Assembly (NCBI RefSeq): GCF_052324685.1
Contig: NW_027507071.1
Location: 62,001-126,000, forward strand
Direction: 5' to 3'
Length of the DNA stretch: 64,000 nucleotides
Source: Brachyhypopomus gauderio
Taxonomy: Eukaryota; Chordata; Actinopteri; Gymnotiformes; Hypopomidae
The position numbers and the translations under genes were made by a program. Position 1 is the first letter of the stretch. Every line of letters starts with the position of its first letter. Positions 24,555 through 37,895 of this stretch are shown here, piece by piece. A model generated the notes under the pieces. The model had not been told where the DNA came from. It ran no database searches and saw nothing but the letters and a program-made list of their open reading frames with translations.

Positions 24555-25186
24555 GTGCCCTGGATGCTGCTGCTGAAAAAATCAGAGAATTGGAGGCCAA
24601 GGTCAGAGAATTAGAATCTCAGCTCAGGGGCCTGCAAATCAACAGATTTTGTGCAACTGATGAGAAGTTCAGATTCTACACCCGTTTTCCATCAGAGAAG
24701 GTATTTTTGATCTTTTGGGAGTCGGTTGCTCCCTCAGCATCCAGGTTGGTGTACTGGAGTAAAGCACAGAGGAACGAGGGTGTGATGGAAATTGAGAAAC
24801 CAAGTCCAAGCCAAAGACTGGCACAACAAGACTGGAAATAACAAGACAGTCTGGAATTCTCAGCCTACTGGAACCAGGAGATGCATGCATGGCAGACAAG
24901 GGCTTTGTCATTGACCAGATGCTGTCTGATGTTGGTGCAACACTCATCATCCCCCCCTTCAAGAAATCCACCTGCTTCAGCAAGGAGGACATGGAGAAAA
25001 CACAAGCCATAGCTCGTCTCTGAATCCTGGTGGAGAGAGCTATCAGAAGAGTCAAAGAATACCACATCTGGCACACAACCATTCCTCTTACCCTTTCAGG
25101 CTCAGTGAATCTGCTGTGGACTACCGGTTGTTGTAATGACCAACTACCAAGATCCCTTAGATTTAAACAGTGATGTACCTGTCTAA
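24555..25186 (+). pseudogene. THAP/Harbinger-like transposase remnant, unit D
   Basis: Internally deleted form, indistinguishable by eye from unit C. Confidence 0.85.
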
Positions 25187-25815
25187 ATTATTCTTGTAAC
25201 ACTGGAAGAAACAAAGATACAAAATTATTTATAGTTCTATTCATGTTTAATGATGGAATGAAGGTTTTTTGTTTATATTATGTTTTTTTTTTTTTTTGTT
25301 ACAGACCTGTAACAACTTCTTTAAGAGGCTTCTCTGTCCTCCACTCATTACCTGTATTAAGGGCACCAGGATGATGTTTCCTCTTGTGAGTCTTGGTTCC
25401 TCCCAAGGTTTCTTCCTATAGTTTTTGAAGGAGATTTTCCTTGACCACTGTTGCCTTTGGCTTGCTCACCAGGGTTTTTTTTTTGTTGTTGATGATTCTG
25501 GACTTCTATAAGGGTGCTTTGTGTAAAAACCACTATATAAATACATTTCATTTGATGATTAATGTTTATTAAATGTTCCTTTTCTACACAATGTTTGCAT
25601 ATTTCATTAATTAAGGTAACAGGCTGGTAATATAAATACAGATTTAATACATCAGGGTATATACAAAGATTCTTAAGTTGAATTTAATACCTTTTTAATA
25701 CCTACAAAATATTTTTTAATACCAGCATGACTTAAAGCGGCGACTGAAGTGGCCTCTCGGTTGTTGCTAACCACTGGCCTAAACCAGTCTTTAAACAGGC
25801 ATGAAAATGGGTCAG

Positions 25816-26819
25816 TGTCAGTCCTGCCTCCCTCCTGTCGGTCATGTCTTCTGTTTGTCTTTTATTTTGAAATTTCCTAGTTGTGTCTGTCTTCACTCCC
25901 CTGCCCCCTCGTTATTGCTTTCTGCTGTGTCTTGTTGAGTCCCTTGGTTGGTTAGTGTATTTAAGTCTTGTGTTTAATCTCTTGTTTGTATGCGATTTGG
26001 TATCTTGGTCTTTTGTGTCTGTAATACTAGTCTGTATGTACTCCTTGTATTTTGTATTCCCTATTAGATGTACTTTGTGTGACTTTGGTTTCTCTAGTGA
26101 TTTTGCTTGTTGATGTCTTTGCTTTTATTTAGCCTTGTTCACCCAGCTATTTCTGTTAGTGTTGTTTGGTTCATAAGTTAGGTGTTTGATTATTCTTGGG
26201 GTATGTTTTGTGTGCTTTGTGTATATGTATCAGTTTTGTCATTTAATTCATTGTTCAGTCCGCACTTGCGTTCAGCCCTCTCTCCTAGTTGTTACAGAAT
26301 AACCGACCTACAATGAACGCAGCGGACAGTGGAGTGAGGCATGTTGCTTGCTTGCCTCCTCCCAAAGATGATGAGGACTTTCAGGTACAGCTGGACTATT
26401 TGCAGTCATGTTTCATTTTGGACACTGCAGGTAAACCTGTTGCAATGCCCTCTTTAACTGACTCCCCAGACATGTACGATGGAGAGGAGCGTAATGCTGA
26501 TGCCTTTGTTCTACAATGTAGCCTGTATTTTCAGTTTCTGACATGCCCTATGCCACCGGAAAAGGCTCTGGTGCTCTTTATGAGGGCAAGACTACAGGGA
26601 AAGGCGCTTCAGTGGGCAAACCTCATCCTTGCGCACCGGACGGGGGAAGCCTGGACTGTGGAGGGGTTTTTCAAACTCTTACAGGCTAGGTTCTCCGGTG
26701 TTGCCCCCCAGCCCTACAGCATGTCTGAGACTGTAGGTGCTACTACACCTCTTCCTGGAGTGGTCTTCTCCACCAGTATGGTGGATTTTCCTAAGACTTT
26801 TTTGGGGGGGGTGCTATGA
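25816..26819 (+). mobile_element. LTR plus gag fragment, unit D
   Basis: The gag frame starts at 26313. One silent C-to-T change (TTTCTGACA) is shared with unit E. Confidence 0.7.
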
Positions 26820-27191
26820 GCCTATGCGTCGGGCCCTCATGTCTCATCAGACCGACCCCATTGGCAATGTGGGGAGGAAGAGGGGACTGAGGGGCGGCGC
26901 AAGGGCATGTCCATGTTCCTCCCCAGATGCTCCAGCGGCCTCGGCGCCTCCTAACCCGCAGACAGACATACATTTGCTATCAAATCAAAGCCCACCCTAT
27001 CCTCTAAAATATTAATATAAACTGATTCCACTGTAGGTAAGGTAGTTAATCACTGTATGTATAGTGACATAGAACATTTGTGGAATTACGGTAAATTGCA
27101 AATAATAAACAAAATACAACATGACTGTTGTCCACAAACTTTAAATAAATTATGCATGCAATGTATGGATTATATTCAGATATAACCAAAA

Positions 27192-27358
27192 AACTTCTCT
27201 CTGCCTCAGAGGATGAAACATGGACTACTAAAAGCAACCAGAGCTTCCACTTGCCCAAATAATCCATGTACCTCTGAAGGCAAAGCATGAATGATCTCTG
27301 CAGCTTCTGCACTGTTACTGTATCTTTGTACCAGTACTCTCCTAATAAGGTGATACAT
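27192..27358 (-). pseudogene. hAT C-terminal fragment, unit D
   Basis: Same broken SSSEAERSF segment as units B, C and E. Confidence 0.7.
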
Positions 27359-28855
27359 AATATTTAAAATAATATAACAGGTTTGATTATTATTATTTAC
27401 TTAAACTATTTCCGCTCTTAAAAAAAAAAACTCAGGAGTGTTGTGTCCTGTGGTTTTATTTGTTTCTTTGGTGGCATGCTGAAATGAAATGACAAAAAAT
27501 GTATGTTAAGGTTTCCTGACTAGACAAGACTAACGTTAATGTTGGACAGTCCGTGTCCCAAACAGCACACTCTGGAACATTACATACTGCACTACTGAAA
27601 ACACTTCAAACCATGGTGTCCTTTTATTTATTCGTTTATTTGTTTTATTCATTATATTTTATTTTTTACACATTCAGTGTAGTAGCAGTTTTGGACGTGG
27701 CCAGAGAGTAATGTAACTTTATGTTTCAGAGAGCTTTCTGACAAGTTTTAATATAAACGTTAGCTAACCCAAACCCTCCTAGTCTGGTACCATAACAGCA
27801 CATTGCAATAAAGCTATTTTATGGTCATATGGTTGGCTATTCATTGCTCTTATCACTGACCTCGCGTTTAACACGGGCGCAAACTACCCGCCGCTCCAGC
27901 GAGGCGAGAGCTCGGGTCAGTGACATTGACTGTATATATAATGGACGGTACGTCACCGTTGACTCCCATTGTGAGTTTTTGAAGCCACCAAGATGGCCAC
28001 AAGGACGCTGCCATCTTGAAAATTGCAGCCAGAGCATGCGCATTAGAACCGGTAGGCAGGACAGTATCTCCGCCAGAGACCTATCTCCGCTCCGACATTT
28101 GTTAGGATACGCCCACCAGTATAGACACTTTTGACGTTTTACAAAATAAACAAAGGTAAAAGGTTTTAATATTGCTGTCGAGAGTTTTGCTGTCGAGAGT
28201 TTCGCGTTCACGTTTGAGCGTCTGGTATTAGATGTCAACCAACGCAGCTATTAACTGTCAATCACCTTATCGCCACACCCCTTTAAGTAACACTTAATAA
28301 CTTCTATAAAATCTGTTTATCATAGAGAAAAACACTGGAAGAGATACTAACGCAATGGGGTCTTACAGAATTGACAAAATATAATTGCTCAAAAAACTTA
28401 TTTTACGTGTAATAAAAATTCAAAGTTTGTCGTCCGGCCCGTTCACCAACATGGGAATGGGCGGGGTTAAAAGTTGTACTGCAGCCAGCCACTAGAGGGC
28501 AGCTGACTCACGTTTTAAACGTTTTATCACGAAAAGAGCTACACAATACTGCTCTAAAACACAGTGCTCTGATAAAGAAGATAAATGGAATGTATGGAAG
28601 CCCATTTCCGCCACCTAAAATAAAAAATAAAAATTGCTATCTCATTATTTTGAGATACTAAGTAATTATATACTATAGTATCTCAAAATAATGACTTAGT
28701 ATCTCGAAATAATGAGATAGCAATTTACTTAATAATGAGAAAAAAATATATGTGCTGTTTTTTTTTTACTTTAGGTGGTGGGAATGGGCTTTCATATAAA
28801 TGTCTGTATTGTAAAGACGACATTTTACCCTGATGCTTTTGTCGGCATTTTTCAG

Positions 28856-29870
28856 GTGCCCTGGATGCTGCTGCTGAAAAAATCAGAGAATTGGAGGCCA
28901 AGGTCAGAGAATTAGAATCTCAGCTCAGGGGCCTGCAAATCAACAGATTTTGTGCAACTGATGAGAAGTTCAGATTCTACACCCGTTTTCCATCAGAGAA
29001 GGTATTTTTGATCTTTTGGGAGTCGGTTGCTCCCTCAGCATCCAGGTTGGTGTACTGGAGTAAAGCACAGAGGAACGAGGGTGTGATGGAAATTGAGAAA
29101 CCAAGTCCAAACCAAAGACTGGCACTTGTGGATGAATTGTTCATGTACTGCTGCCGTGTTGCAGTTGGCCTGAAAGAGAAGGTTCTTGCAGACATCTTTG
29201 GGGTCAGCACAACAACTGTAAGCAGAGTTCTCATCACATGGGCCAACTATTTATACCTGGTCTTGGTTTCAGTGCCAACCTGGATGTAAAGGGAACAGGT
29301 CCAAGCAACCATGCCAGAGAAGTTTAAACAGTACTGTTCAAACGTTAGAGTGATCCTGGACTGTACAGAAATCAGATGCAAAACTCCATCATCGCTTACA
29401 CTCCAGTCTGAAACATTTTCAGTGTACAAGAATCACACAACTTTTAGAGCACTGATAGGTGTTGCCCTATGTGGTGTAATCACCTTTGTTTCAAAGCTCT
29501 TCACAGGGGCAGTGTCTGACAAAGAAATAACAAGACAGTCTGGAATTCTCAGCCTACTGGAACCAGGAGACAAGGGCAGACAAGGGCTTTATCATTGACC
29601 AGATGCTGTCTGATGTTGGTGCAACACTCATCATCCCCCCCTTCAAGAAATCCACCTGCTTCAGCAAGGAGGACACGGAGAAAACACAAGCCATAGCTCG
29701 TCTCTGAATCCTGGTGGAGAGAGCTATCAGAAGAGTCAAAGAATACCACATCTGGGACACAACCATTCCTCTTACCCTATCAGGCTCAGTGAATCTGCTG
29801 TGGACTACCGGTTGTTGTAATGACCAACTACCAAGGTCCCTTAGATTTAAACAGTGATGTACCTGTCTAA
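28856..29870 (+). pseudogene. THAP/Harbinger-like transposase, unit E
   Basis: Longest coding stretch of the array. Read in order: coiled coil (IRELEAKVRELESQLRG), FRFYTRFPSEKVFLIFWESV, helix-turn-helix (EKVLADIFGVSTTTVSRVL), a TAA after VPTWM, then first Asp in VILDCTEIRCKTPSS, SDKEITRQSGIL, a small deletion at GDKGRQGL that shifts the frame before the second Asp, a TGA, and ILVERAIRRVKE with the Glu. The N-terminal THAP exon is missing from the unit. It is homologous along its length to the intact transposase at 47727-49722, but lacks that gene's second intron. Confidence 0.88.
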
Positions 29871-30492
29871 ATTATTCTTCTAACACTGGAAGAAACAAAG
29901 ATACAAAATTATTTATAGTTCTATTCATGTTTAATGATGGAATGAAGGTTTTTTGTTTATATTATGTTTTTTTTTTGTTACAGACCTGTAACAACTTCTT
30001 TAAGAGGCTTCTCTGTCCTCCACTCATTACCTGTATTAATGGCACCAGGATGATGTTTCCTCTTGTGAGTCTTGGTTCCTCCCAAGGTTTCTTCCTATAG
30101 TTTTTGAAGGAGATTTTCCTTGACCACTGTTGCCTTTGGCTTGCTCACCAGAATTTTTTTTGTTGTTGATGATTCTGGACTTCTATAAGGGTGCTTTGTG
30201 TAAAAACCACTATATAAATACATTTCATTTGATGATTAATGTTTATTAAATGTTCCTTTTCTACACAATGTTTGCATATTTCATTAATTAAGGTAACAGG
30301 CTGGTAATATAAATACAGATTTAATACATCAGGGTATATACAAAGATTCTTAAGTTGAATTTAATACCTTTTTAATACCTACAAAATATTTTTTAATACC
30401 AGCATGACTTAAAGCGGCGACTGAAGTGGCCTCTCGGTTGTTGCTAACCACTGGCCTAAACCAGTCTTTAAACAGGCATGAAAATGGGTCAG

Positions 30493-31568
30493 TGTCAGTC
30501 CTGCCTCCCTCCTGTCGGTCATGTCTTCTGTTTGTCTTTTATTTTGAAATTTCCTAGTTGTGTCTGTCTTCACTCCCCTGCCCCCTCGTTATTGCTTTCT
30601 GCTGTGTCTTGTTGAGTCCCTTGGTTGGTTAGTGTATTTAAGTCTTGTGTTTAATCTCTTGTTTGTATGCGATTTGGTATCTTGGTCTTTTGTGTCTGTA
30701 ATACTAGTCTGTATGTACTCCTTGTATTTTGTATTCCCTATTAGATGTACTTTGTGTGACTTTGGTTTCTCTAGTGATTTTGCTTGTTGATGTCTTTGCT
30801 TTTATTTAGCCTTGTTCACCCAGCTATTTCTGTTAGTGTTGTTTGGTTCATAAGTTAGGTGTTTGATTATTCTTGGGGTATGTTTTGTGTGCTTTGTGTA
30901 TATGTATCAGTTTTGTCATTTAATTCATTGTTCAGTCCGCACTTGCGTTCAGCCCTCTCTCCTAGTTGTTACAGAATAACCGACCTACAATGAACGCAGC
31001 GGACAGTGGAGTGAGGCATGTTGCTTGCTTGCCTCCTCCCAAAGATGATGAGGACTTTCAGGTACAGCTGGACTATTTGCAGTCATGTTTCATTTTGGAC
31101 ACTGCAGGTAAACCTGTTGCAATGCCCTCTTTAACTGACTCCCCAGACATGTACGATGGAGAGGAGCGTAATGCTGATGCCTTTGTTCTACAATGTAGCC
31201 TGTATTTTCAGTTTCTGACATGCCCTATGCCACCGGAAAAGGCTCTGGTGCTCTTTATGAGGGCAAGACTACAGGGAAAGGCGCTTCAGTGGGCAAACCT
31301 CATCCTTGCGCACCGGACGGGGGAAGCCTGGACTGTGGAGGGGTTTTTCAAACTCTTACAGGCTAGGTTCTCCGGTGTTGCCCCCCAGCCCTACAGCATG
31401 TCTGAGACTGTAGGTGCTACTACACCTCTTCCTGGAGTGGTCTTCTCCACCAGTATGGTGGATTTTCCTAAGACTTTTTTGGGGGGGGGTGCTATGAGCC
31501 TATGCGTCGGGCCCTCATGTCTCATCAGACCGACCCCATTGGCAATGTGGGGAGGAAGAGGGGACTGA
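30493..31568 (+). mobile_element. LTR plus gag fragment, unit E
   Basis: The gag frame starts at 30990. A G-run of nine instead of eight bases near 31480 shifts the frame so that it stays open to 31568, giving a longer but biologically meaningless tail. Confidence 0.7.
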
Positions 31569-31869
31569 GGGGCGGCGCAAGGGCATGTCCATGTTCCTCC
31601 CCAGATGCTCCAGCGGCCTCGGCGCCTCCTAACCCGCAGACAGACATACATTTGCTATCAAATCAAAGCCCACCCTATCCTCTAAAATATTAATATAAAC
31701 TGATTCCACTGTAGGTAAGGTAGTTAATCACTGTATGTATAGTGACATAGAACATTTGTGGAATTACGGTAAATTGCAAATAATAAACAAAATACAACAT
31801 GACTGTTGTCCACAAACTTTAAATAAATTATGCATGCAATGTATGGATTATATTCAGATATAACCAAAA

Positions 31870-32036
31870 AACTTCTCTCTGCCTCAGAGGATGAAACATG
31901 GACTACTAAAAGCAACCAGAGCTTCCACTTGCCCAAATAATCCATGTACCTCTGAAGGCAAAGCATGAATGATCTCTGCAGCTTCTGCACTGTTACTGTA
32001 TCTTTGTACCAGTACTCTCCTAATAAGGTGATACAT
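31870..32036 (-). pseudogene. hAT C-terminal fragment, unit E
   Basis: SSSEAERSF segment with the shared 5-base deletion. Confidence 0.7.
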
Positions 32037-33187
32037 AATATTTAAAATAATATAACAGGTTTGATTATTATTATTTACTTAAACTATTTCCGCTCTTAAA
32101 AAAAAAAACTCAGGAGTGTTGTGTCCTGTGGTTTTATTTGTTTCTTTGGTGGCATGCTGAAATGAAATGACAAAAAATGTATGTTAAGGTTTCCTGACTA
32201 GACAAGACTAACGTTAATGTTGGACAGTCCGTGTCCCAAACAGCACACTCTGGAACATTACATACTGCACTACTGAAAACACTTCAAACCATGGTGTCCT
32301 TTTATTTATTCGTTTATTTGTTTTATTCATTATATTTTATTTTTTACACATTCAGTGTAGTAGCAGTTTTGGACGTGGCCAGAGAGTAATGTAACTTTAT
32401 GTTTCAGAGAGCTTTCTGACAAGTTTTAATATAAACGTTAGCTAACCCAAACCCTCCTAGTCTGGTACCATAACAGCACATTGCAATAAAGCTATTTTAT
32501 GGTCATATGGTTGGCTATTCATTGCTCTTATCACTGACCTCGCGTTTAACACGGGCGCAAACTACCCGCCGCTCCAGCGAGGCGAGAGCTCGGGTCAGTG
32601 ACATTGACTGTATATATAATGGACGGTACGTCACCGTTGACTCCCATTGTGAGTTTTTGAAGCCACCAAGATGGCCACAAGGACGCTGCCATCTTGAAAA
32701 TTGCAGCCAGAGCATGCGCATTAGAACCGGTAGGCAGGACAGTATCTCCGCCAGAGACCTATCTCCGCTCCGACATTTGTTAGGATACGCCCACCAGTAT
32801 AGACACTTTTGACGTTTTACAAAATAAACAAAGGTAAAAGGTTTTAATATTGCTGTCGAGAGTTTTGCTGTCGAGAGTTTCGCGTTCACGTTTGAGCGTC
32901 TGGTATTAGATGTCAACCAACGCAGCTATTAACTGTCAATCACCTTATCGCCACACCCCTTTAAGTAACACTTAATAACTTCTATAAAATCTGTTTATCA
33001 TAGAGAAAAACACTGGAAGAGATACTAACGCAATGGGGTCTTACAGAATTGACAAAATATAATTGCTCAAAAAACTTATTTTACGTGTAATAAAAATTCA
33101 AAGTTTGTCGTCCGGCCCGTTCACCAACATGGGAATGGGCGGGGTTAAAAGTTGTACTGCAGCCAGCCACTAGAGGGCAGCTGACTC

Positions 33188-35010
33188 ACGTTTTAAACGT
33201 TTTATCACGAAAAGAGCTACACAATACTGCTCTAAAACACAGTGCTCTGATAAAGAAGATAAATGGAATGTATGGAAGCCCATTTCCGCCACCTAAAATA
33301 AAAAATAAAAATTGCTATCTCATTATTTTGAGATACTAAGTAATTATATACTATAGTATCTCAAAATAATGACTTAGTATCTCGAAATAATGAGATAGCA
33401 ATTTACTTAATAATGAGAAAAAAATATATGTGCTGTTTTTTTTTTACTTTAGGTGGTGGGAATGGGCTTTCATATAAATGTCTGTATTGTAAAGACGACA
33501 TTTTACCCTGATGCTTTTGTCGGCATTTTTCAGGTGCCCTGGATGCTGCTGCTGAAAAAATCAGAGAATTGGAGGCCAAGGTCAGAGAATTAGAATCTCA
33601 GCTCAGGGGCCTGCAAATCAACAGATTTTGTGCAACTGATGAGAAGTTCAGATTCTACACCCGTTTTCCATCAGAGAAGGTATTTTTGATCTTTTGGGAG
33701 TCGGTTGCTCCCTCAGCATCCAGGTTGGTGTACTGGAGTAAAGCACAGAGGAACGAGGGTGTGATGGAAATTGAGAAACCAAGTCCAAACCAAAGACTGG
33801 CACTTGTGGATGAATTGTTCATGTACTGCTGCCGTGTTGCAGTTGGCCTGAAAGAGAAGGTTCTTGCAGACATCTTTGGGGTCAGCACAACAACTGTAAG
33901 CAGAGTTCTCATCACATGGGCCAACTATTTATACCTGGTCTTGGTTTCAGTGCCAACCTGGATGTAAAGGGAACAGGTCCAAGCAACCATGCCAGAGAAG
34001 TTTAAACAGTACTGTTCAAACGTTAGAGTGATCCTGGACTGTACAGAAATCAGATGCAAAACTCCATCATCGCTTACACTCCAGTCTGAAACATTTTCAG
34101 TGTACAAGAATCACACAACTTTTAGAGCACTGATAGGTGTTGCCCTATGTGGTGTAATCACCTTTGTTTCAAAGCTCTTCACAGGGGCAGTGTCTGACAA
34201 AGAAATAACAAGACAGTCTGGAATTCTCAGCCTACTGGAACCAGGAGACAAGGGCAGACAAGGGCTTTATCATTGACCAGATGCTGTCTGATGTTGGTGC
34301 AACACTCATCATCCCCCCCTTCAAGAAATCCACCTGCTTCAGCAAGGAGGACACGGAGAAAACACAAGCCATAGCTCGTCTCTGAATCCTGGTGGAGAGA
34401 GCTATCAGAAGAGTCAAAGAATACCACATCTGGGACACAACCATTCCTCTTACCCTTTCAGGCTCAGTGAATCTGCTGTGGACTACCGGTTGTTGTAATG
34501 ACCAACTACCAAGGTCCCTTAGATTTAAACAGTGATGTACCTGTCTAAATTATTCTTGTAACACTGGAAGAAACAAAGATACAAAATTATTTATAGTTCT
34601 ATTCATGTTTAATGATGGAATGAAGGTTTTTTGTTTATATTATGTTTTTTTTTTTTTGTTACAGACCTGTAACAACTTCTTTAAGAGGCTTCTCTGTCCT
34701 CCACTCATTACCTGTATTAATGGCACCAGGATGATGTTTCCTCTTGTGAGTCTTGGTTCCTCCCAAGGTTTCTTCCTATAGTTTTTGAAGGAGATTTTCC
34801 TTGACCACTGTTGCCTTTGGCTTGCTCACCAGGATTTTTTTTGTTGTTGATGATTCTGGACTTCTATAAGGGTGCTTTGTGTAAAAACCACTATATAAAT
34901 ACATTTCATTTGATGATTAATGTTTATTAAATGTTCCTTTTCTACACAATGTTTGCATATTTCATTAATTAAGGTAACAGGCTGGTAATATAAATACAGA
35001 TTTAATACAT
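33188..35010 (+). repeat. Array unit F (long type, 3' truncated)
   Basis: Last copy. Homology to the other units ends at TTTAATACAT (35010). The following sequence leads within 1 kb into the partner gene of the transposase (35969-40130, minus). Unit F may therefore be the original copy still joined to its own downstream half. Confidence 0.85.
33534..34548 (+). pseudogene. THAP/Harbinger-like transposase, unit F
   Basis: Near-identical to unit E with the same stop after VPTWM, the same frame loss before the second Asp and the same TGA before ILVERAIRR. The breaks therefore predate the last duplications. Its 3' end faces the minus-strand YqaJ pseudogene, as in the intact element at 47.7-53.4 kb. 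Confidence 0.87.
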
Positions 35011-35092
35011 ATTAGCATGGGGGCATAAAGCACAACTTGTAGGTTACTCCAGGACTAGGGTAGGGAACCACTGCACAAAAACATTGAGTATA

Positions 35093-35778
35093 CAGTGGTA
35101 CCTCGAGATACGAGTTTAATCCGTTCCAGACCCGTGCTCGTATCTCGAACTGCTCGGTTCTGGAAGCAATTTAACAATGTAAAGTATTGTAATTGGTTCC
35201 GGTCCTTAAAAAAGTCACAAAACTAGCGTAAATGTGGGGAAAAAAGACATGTTCTTTATTAATAAAGGCACACGCAACATGTATAATTAAACAATAAAAT
35301 AAATGTAGGAGAAATAGTTATTACAGTACAGTAGTATCAATAAACATGGTACAGTACAGTAAGTACGTACTGTAATCCTTAAATGGCGCTGCGGGGGGTG
35401 GGGGGAGTGGGGGGTGTTGTACGAGTCTACTTCACCATACCACACATATGCTTAACAATAGAAACACTTTCACAGTCTAAACGAGACAGGCGAATTAAAG
35501 CTGAGAAGACAAAAGGGAGGGGGGAGGGAGTACGGGGGGTGAGGAACCTGATCGATGCACCGGACACACGTACGTACATGCTGAACAATAGAAATTAACA
35601 GAGAACATGTTTCAACTGTAAAAAATCTTTTTTTCCATATAGTACTGTACTGCCACCTAGTGGTTCATGCTCGTATCTCGAGCGTGCACTCGGGTGTCGA
35701 ACAGAAATTTTGCTCGTCTCGGTGCTCGCATCTTGGATCGCTCGTATATAGAGCAGCTCGTATCTCGAGGTACCACTG
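35093..35778. mobile_element. mariner-like non-autonomous element, 686 bp
   Basis: Ends CAGTGGTACCTCGAGATACGA and its inverse are flanked by TA on both sides (35091-35092, 35779-35780). CGTATCTCGA-type motifs recur inside both ends. The interior has an AT-rich part and a G-rich part but no transposase. It sits between the transposase and YqaJ halves of the older element. Confidence 0.85.
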
Positions 35779-36782
35779 TACTGGCAGGCAAAATAAAGTC
35801 ACAATAACAAAAACAATGAATTATGTACAAGAATGTTACATAAAAATGTAGGATATGAGCCCCTTTAATACTAAAATGCTGGCCCATCACTGCACATTCA
35901 GATAGGTTTCCATATAGGTGTTGAAAAAGAAAAGGTCAAGTTTCATCTTCATTTCCCTGAGCACAGAGTCATCTCGCCAAACTCTCAACTGTGAGGTCGC
36001 TTTTGGTAGATGTGATAAAATCACACCAGAGCAAACCAGTTACTACCAACTGGCCTTGAACCTGCCAAAAGTACTTGTGGTTCCTTTTCAGTTTGGCCTG
36101 ACCATTGATGAACCTGATGTGTGTGGCGTCCGATATACAGTCAATGTTTGGGCATTTGACTTCAGCAAGCCCAAAGGGAAGATGTGCAGAAGGATCATAT
36201 ACCTTAGCATCAGGGCTGGTACCAAGGTAAGGTGCATCAGGATGTATTAAAAATCCAGACAGTAACACATCTACATTACACAGGTCACTATACTGCTGCA
36301 AGACCTCTGGCTCTAGGTCAATACCCCTCTTCATGGCTGACGTCTGCCGCACCCCCTTTAGGATCCTGACTGCTAAAGCCTGACTAGATGACTCCCCCTG
36401 AACATTGCAAACTTCCCCAAATCTGCTGGAGGTCAATCGTGGCTGACGCACTTGCTTCCACAGTGGATTTTCTGACAGGCCCCTTGTGTTCTTCTCAATG
36501 ATGCTGGATAACTCACTAGTGATCTCTAAACTCTCTAAATGGTAAAAGTGATGGTAATTTGGAACAAAATGAAGATGTTGTTCCAAATTTTAGCCATGTA
36601 CTGGAAGCTGTGGGAATAAGGGGGCATTACCATGCTTACTGATTTCTTGTGTTACCACTGGTGGACACTGATATGACTTTAGTGGACTCAAAATTTGGAC
36701 CTGTCCCACATGGTTCAGTTCTCTCATATCAGATAAGCCGCACAAGACCTTGCAAATTCCTGGTTGTGGTCTAAGGTCTCTT

Positions 36783-37895
36783 TTTTTTTTGAGTAAATCT
36801 TTTTATTGTCAGTTTTAATTTTAACACTGAACATAGGGGAGCAGAGTACATATATTACAGAGATTTCCATTGCACAGGTTCATAAGACAACACATACACA
36901 TTCATCTCACAGAGTGAGTGAACTAATAAGAGAGAGGAGAATAAAATAAAAAATAAAATAAAATAAAAGAACACCCCAACCCCTCCTTACATAGACATAG
37001 TCCCTAGGCGCTAAGCAAGGAGCTCGTCACTCCATATCTTACTCTGTATCAGGCTTTTACACGATTCTGAACAACAACAGCATATCAGGCCTTGAAGACA
37101 GGGAGAGAGGTCATATCGTTATTCTGGAATTGCTGTAAGTAAAAGCTTTTCCATAAAAGCAAAAAAAGGCTTCCATGATCTTTCAAATTTGGAGAGAGAA
37201 CCGTTCAGAGTGCATCGAATTCGTTCCAGAGTACAATACAGAAGGACATCTCTGATCCACTCGGGATATGTGGGTGGAGCAGGGAGCTTCCATTTTAATA
37301 AAATTAGACGTCTTGCTAATAAGGTCACAAAGGCCACAAAATCAGAGCGATATTTTGGCAAGAACAGTTCAGGTGGTGTAACACCGAATACGGCTGTGAC
37401 AGGGTTAGGATCAAACTGTAGCTCCAAAACCTCTGATAGTGTTGAAAAGATTTCAGTCCAGAACGTGAACAGTGATGGGCACTGCCAGAGCATGTGTATT
37501 AGGGAGGCGGGACTTTGGTGGCAGCGATCACATTTTGGGTCCACATCTGGGTAAATTTTGTTAAGTCTAACTTTAGTCCAATATACCCGATGAAAGACTT
37601 TACATTGGATCATTCCATGTCTGGCACAATAGGATGATGAATGGATCCTATACAATATTTGCTGCCAGTCATCATCGGGCAGGGGCACACCTAGATCCTT
37701 CTCCCATTGTTCTTTAAGATTCAGTAAGGGTGTAGTTTGGACCGAGCTAATTAAGTTGTATAGATGAGAAATAATTTTCTTAAATGTAGTTTGCGGTCTT
37801 AAAAACTCATCGAATGGTGTAGACTGTGGAGTTAGTGGAAACTGGGGGTTCATTGAGTTAGCAAAACTGCGCACTTGAAGGTAACGGAAGAAATC
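36783..37895 (-). mobile_element. 5'-truncated L1-type LINE insertion
   Basis: A T-run at 36781-36790 (the poly-A tail on the minus strand) marks the 3' end. GGTCTAAGGTCTCTT is duplicated at about 36768-36782 and 37896-37910, a target-site duplication of about 15 bp. Only the 3' part of the second ORF is present. The insertion lies inside the last exon of the YqaJ pseudogene. Confidence 0.9.
37119..37874 (-). pseudogene. LINE ORF2 C-terminal fragment
   Basis: A 251-aa open frame without the reverse transcriptase core. It carries the cysteine motif CDRCHQSPASLIHMLWQCP and a following WTEIF segment, typical of the C-terminal region of L1/Tx1-type ORF2 proteins. The open frame reflects recent insertion rather than function, because the truncated copy lacks the endonuclease and the catalytic palm. 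Confidence 0.82.

Larger units (their letters stand above)
24210..28509 (+). repeat. Array unit D (short type)
   Basis: Uninterrupted 4,300-bp unit and the best reference for the short type. The order is foldback MITE, transposase remnant, LTR-gag, hAT fragment, AT-rich tail, junction segment. Confidence 0.9.
28510..33187 (+). repeat. Array unit E (long type)
   Basis: A complete 4,678-bp unit and the reference for the long type, which keeps the helix-turn-helix and first half of the DDE domain. Confidence 0.9.

Noticed and set aside
6918-33187. CRISPR-like array
   Set aside because: The repeat unit is over 4 kb and made of transposon parts; there are no short repeats with unique spacers.
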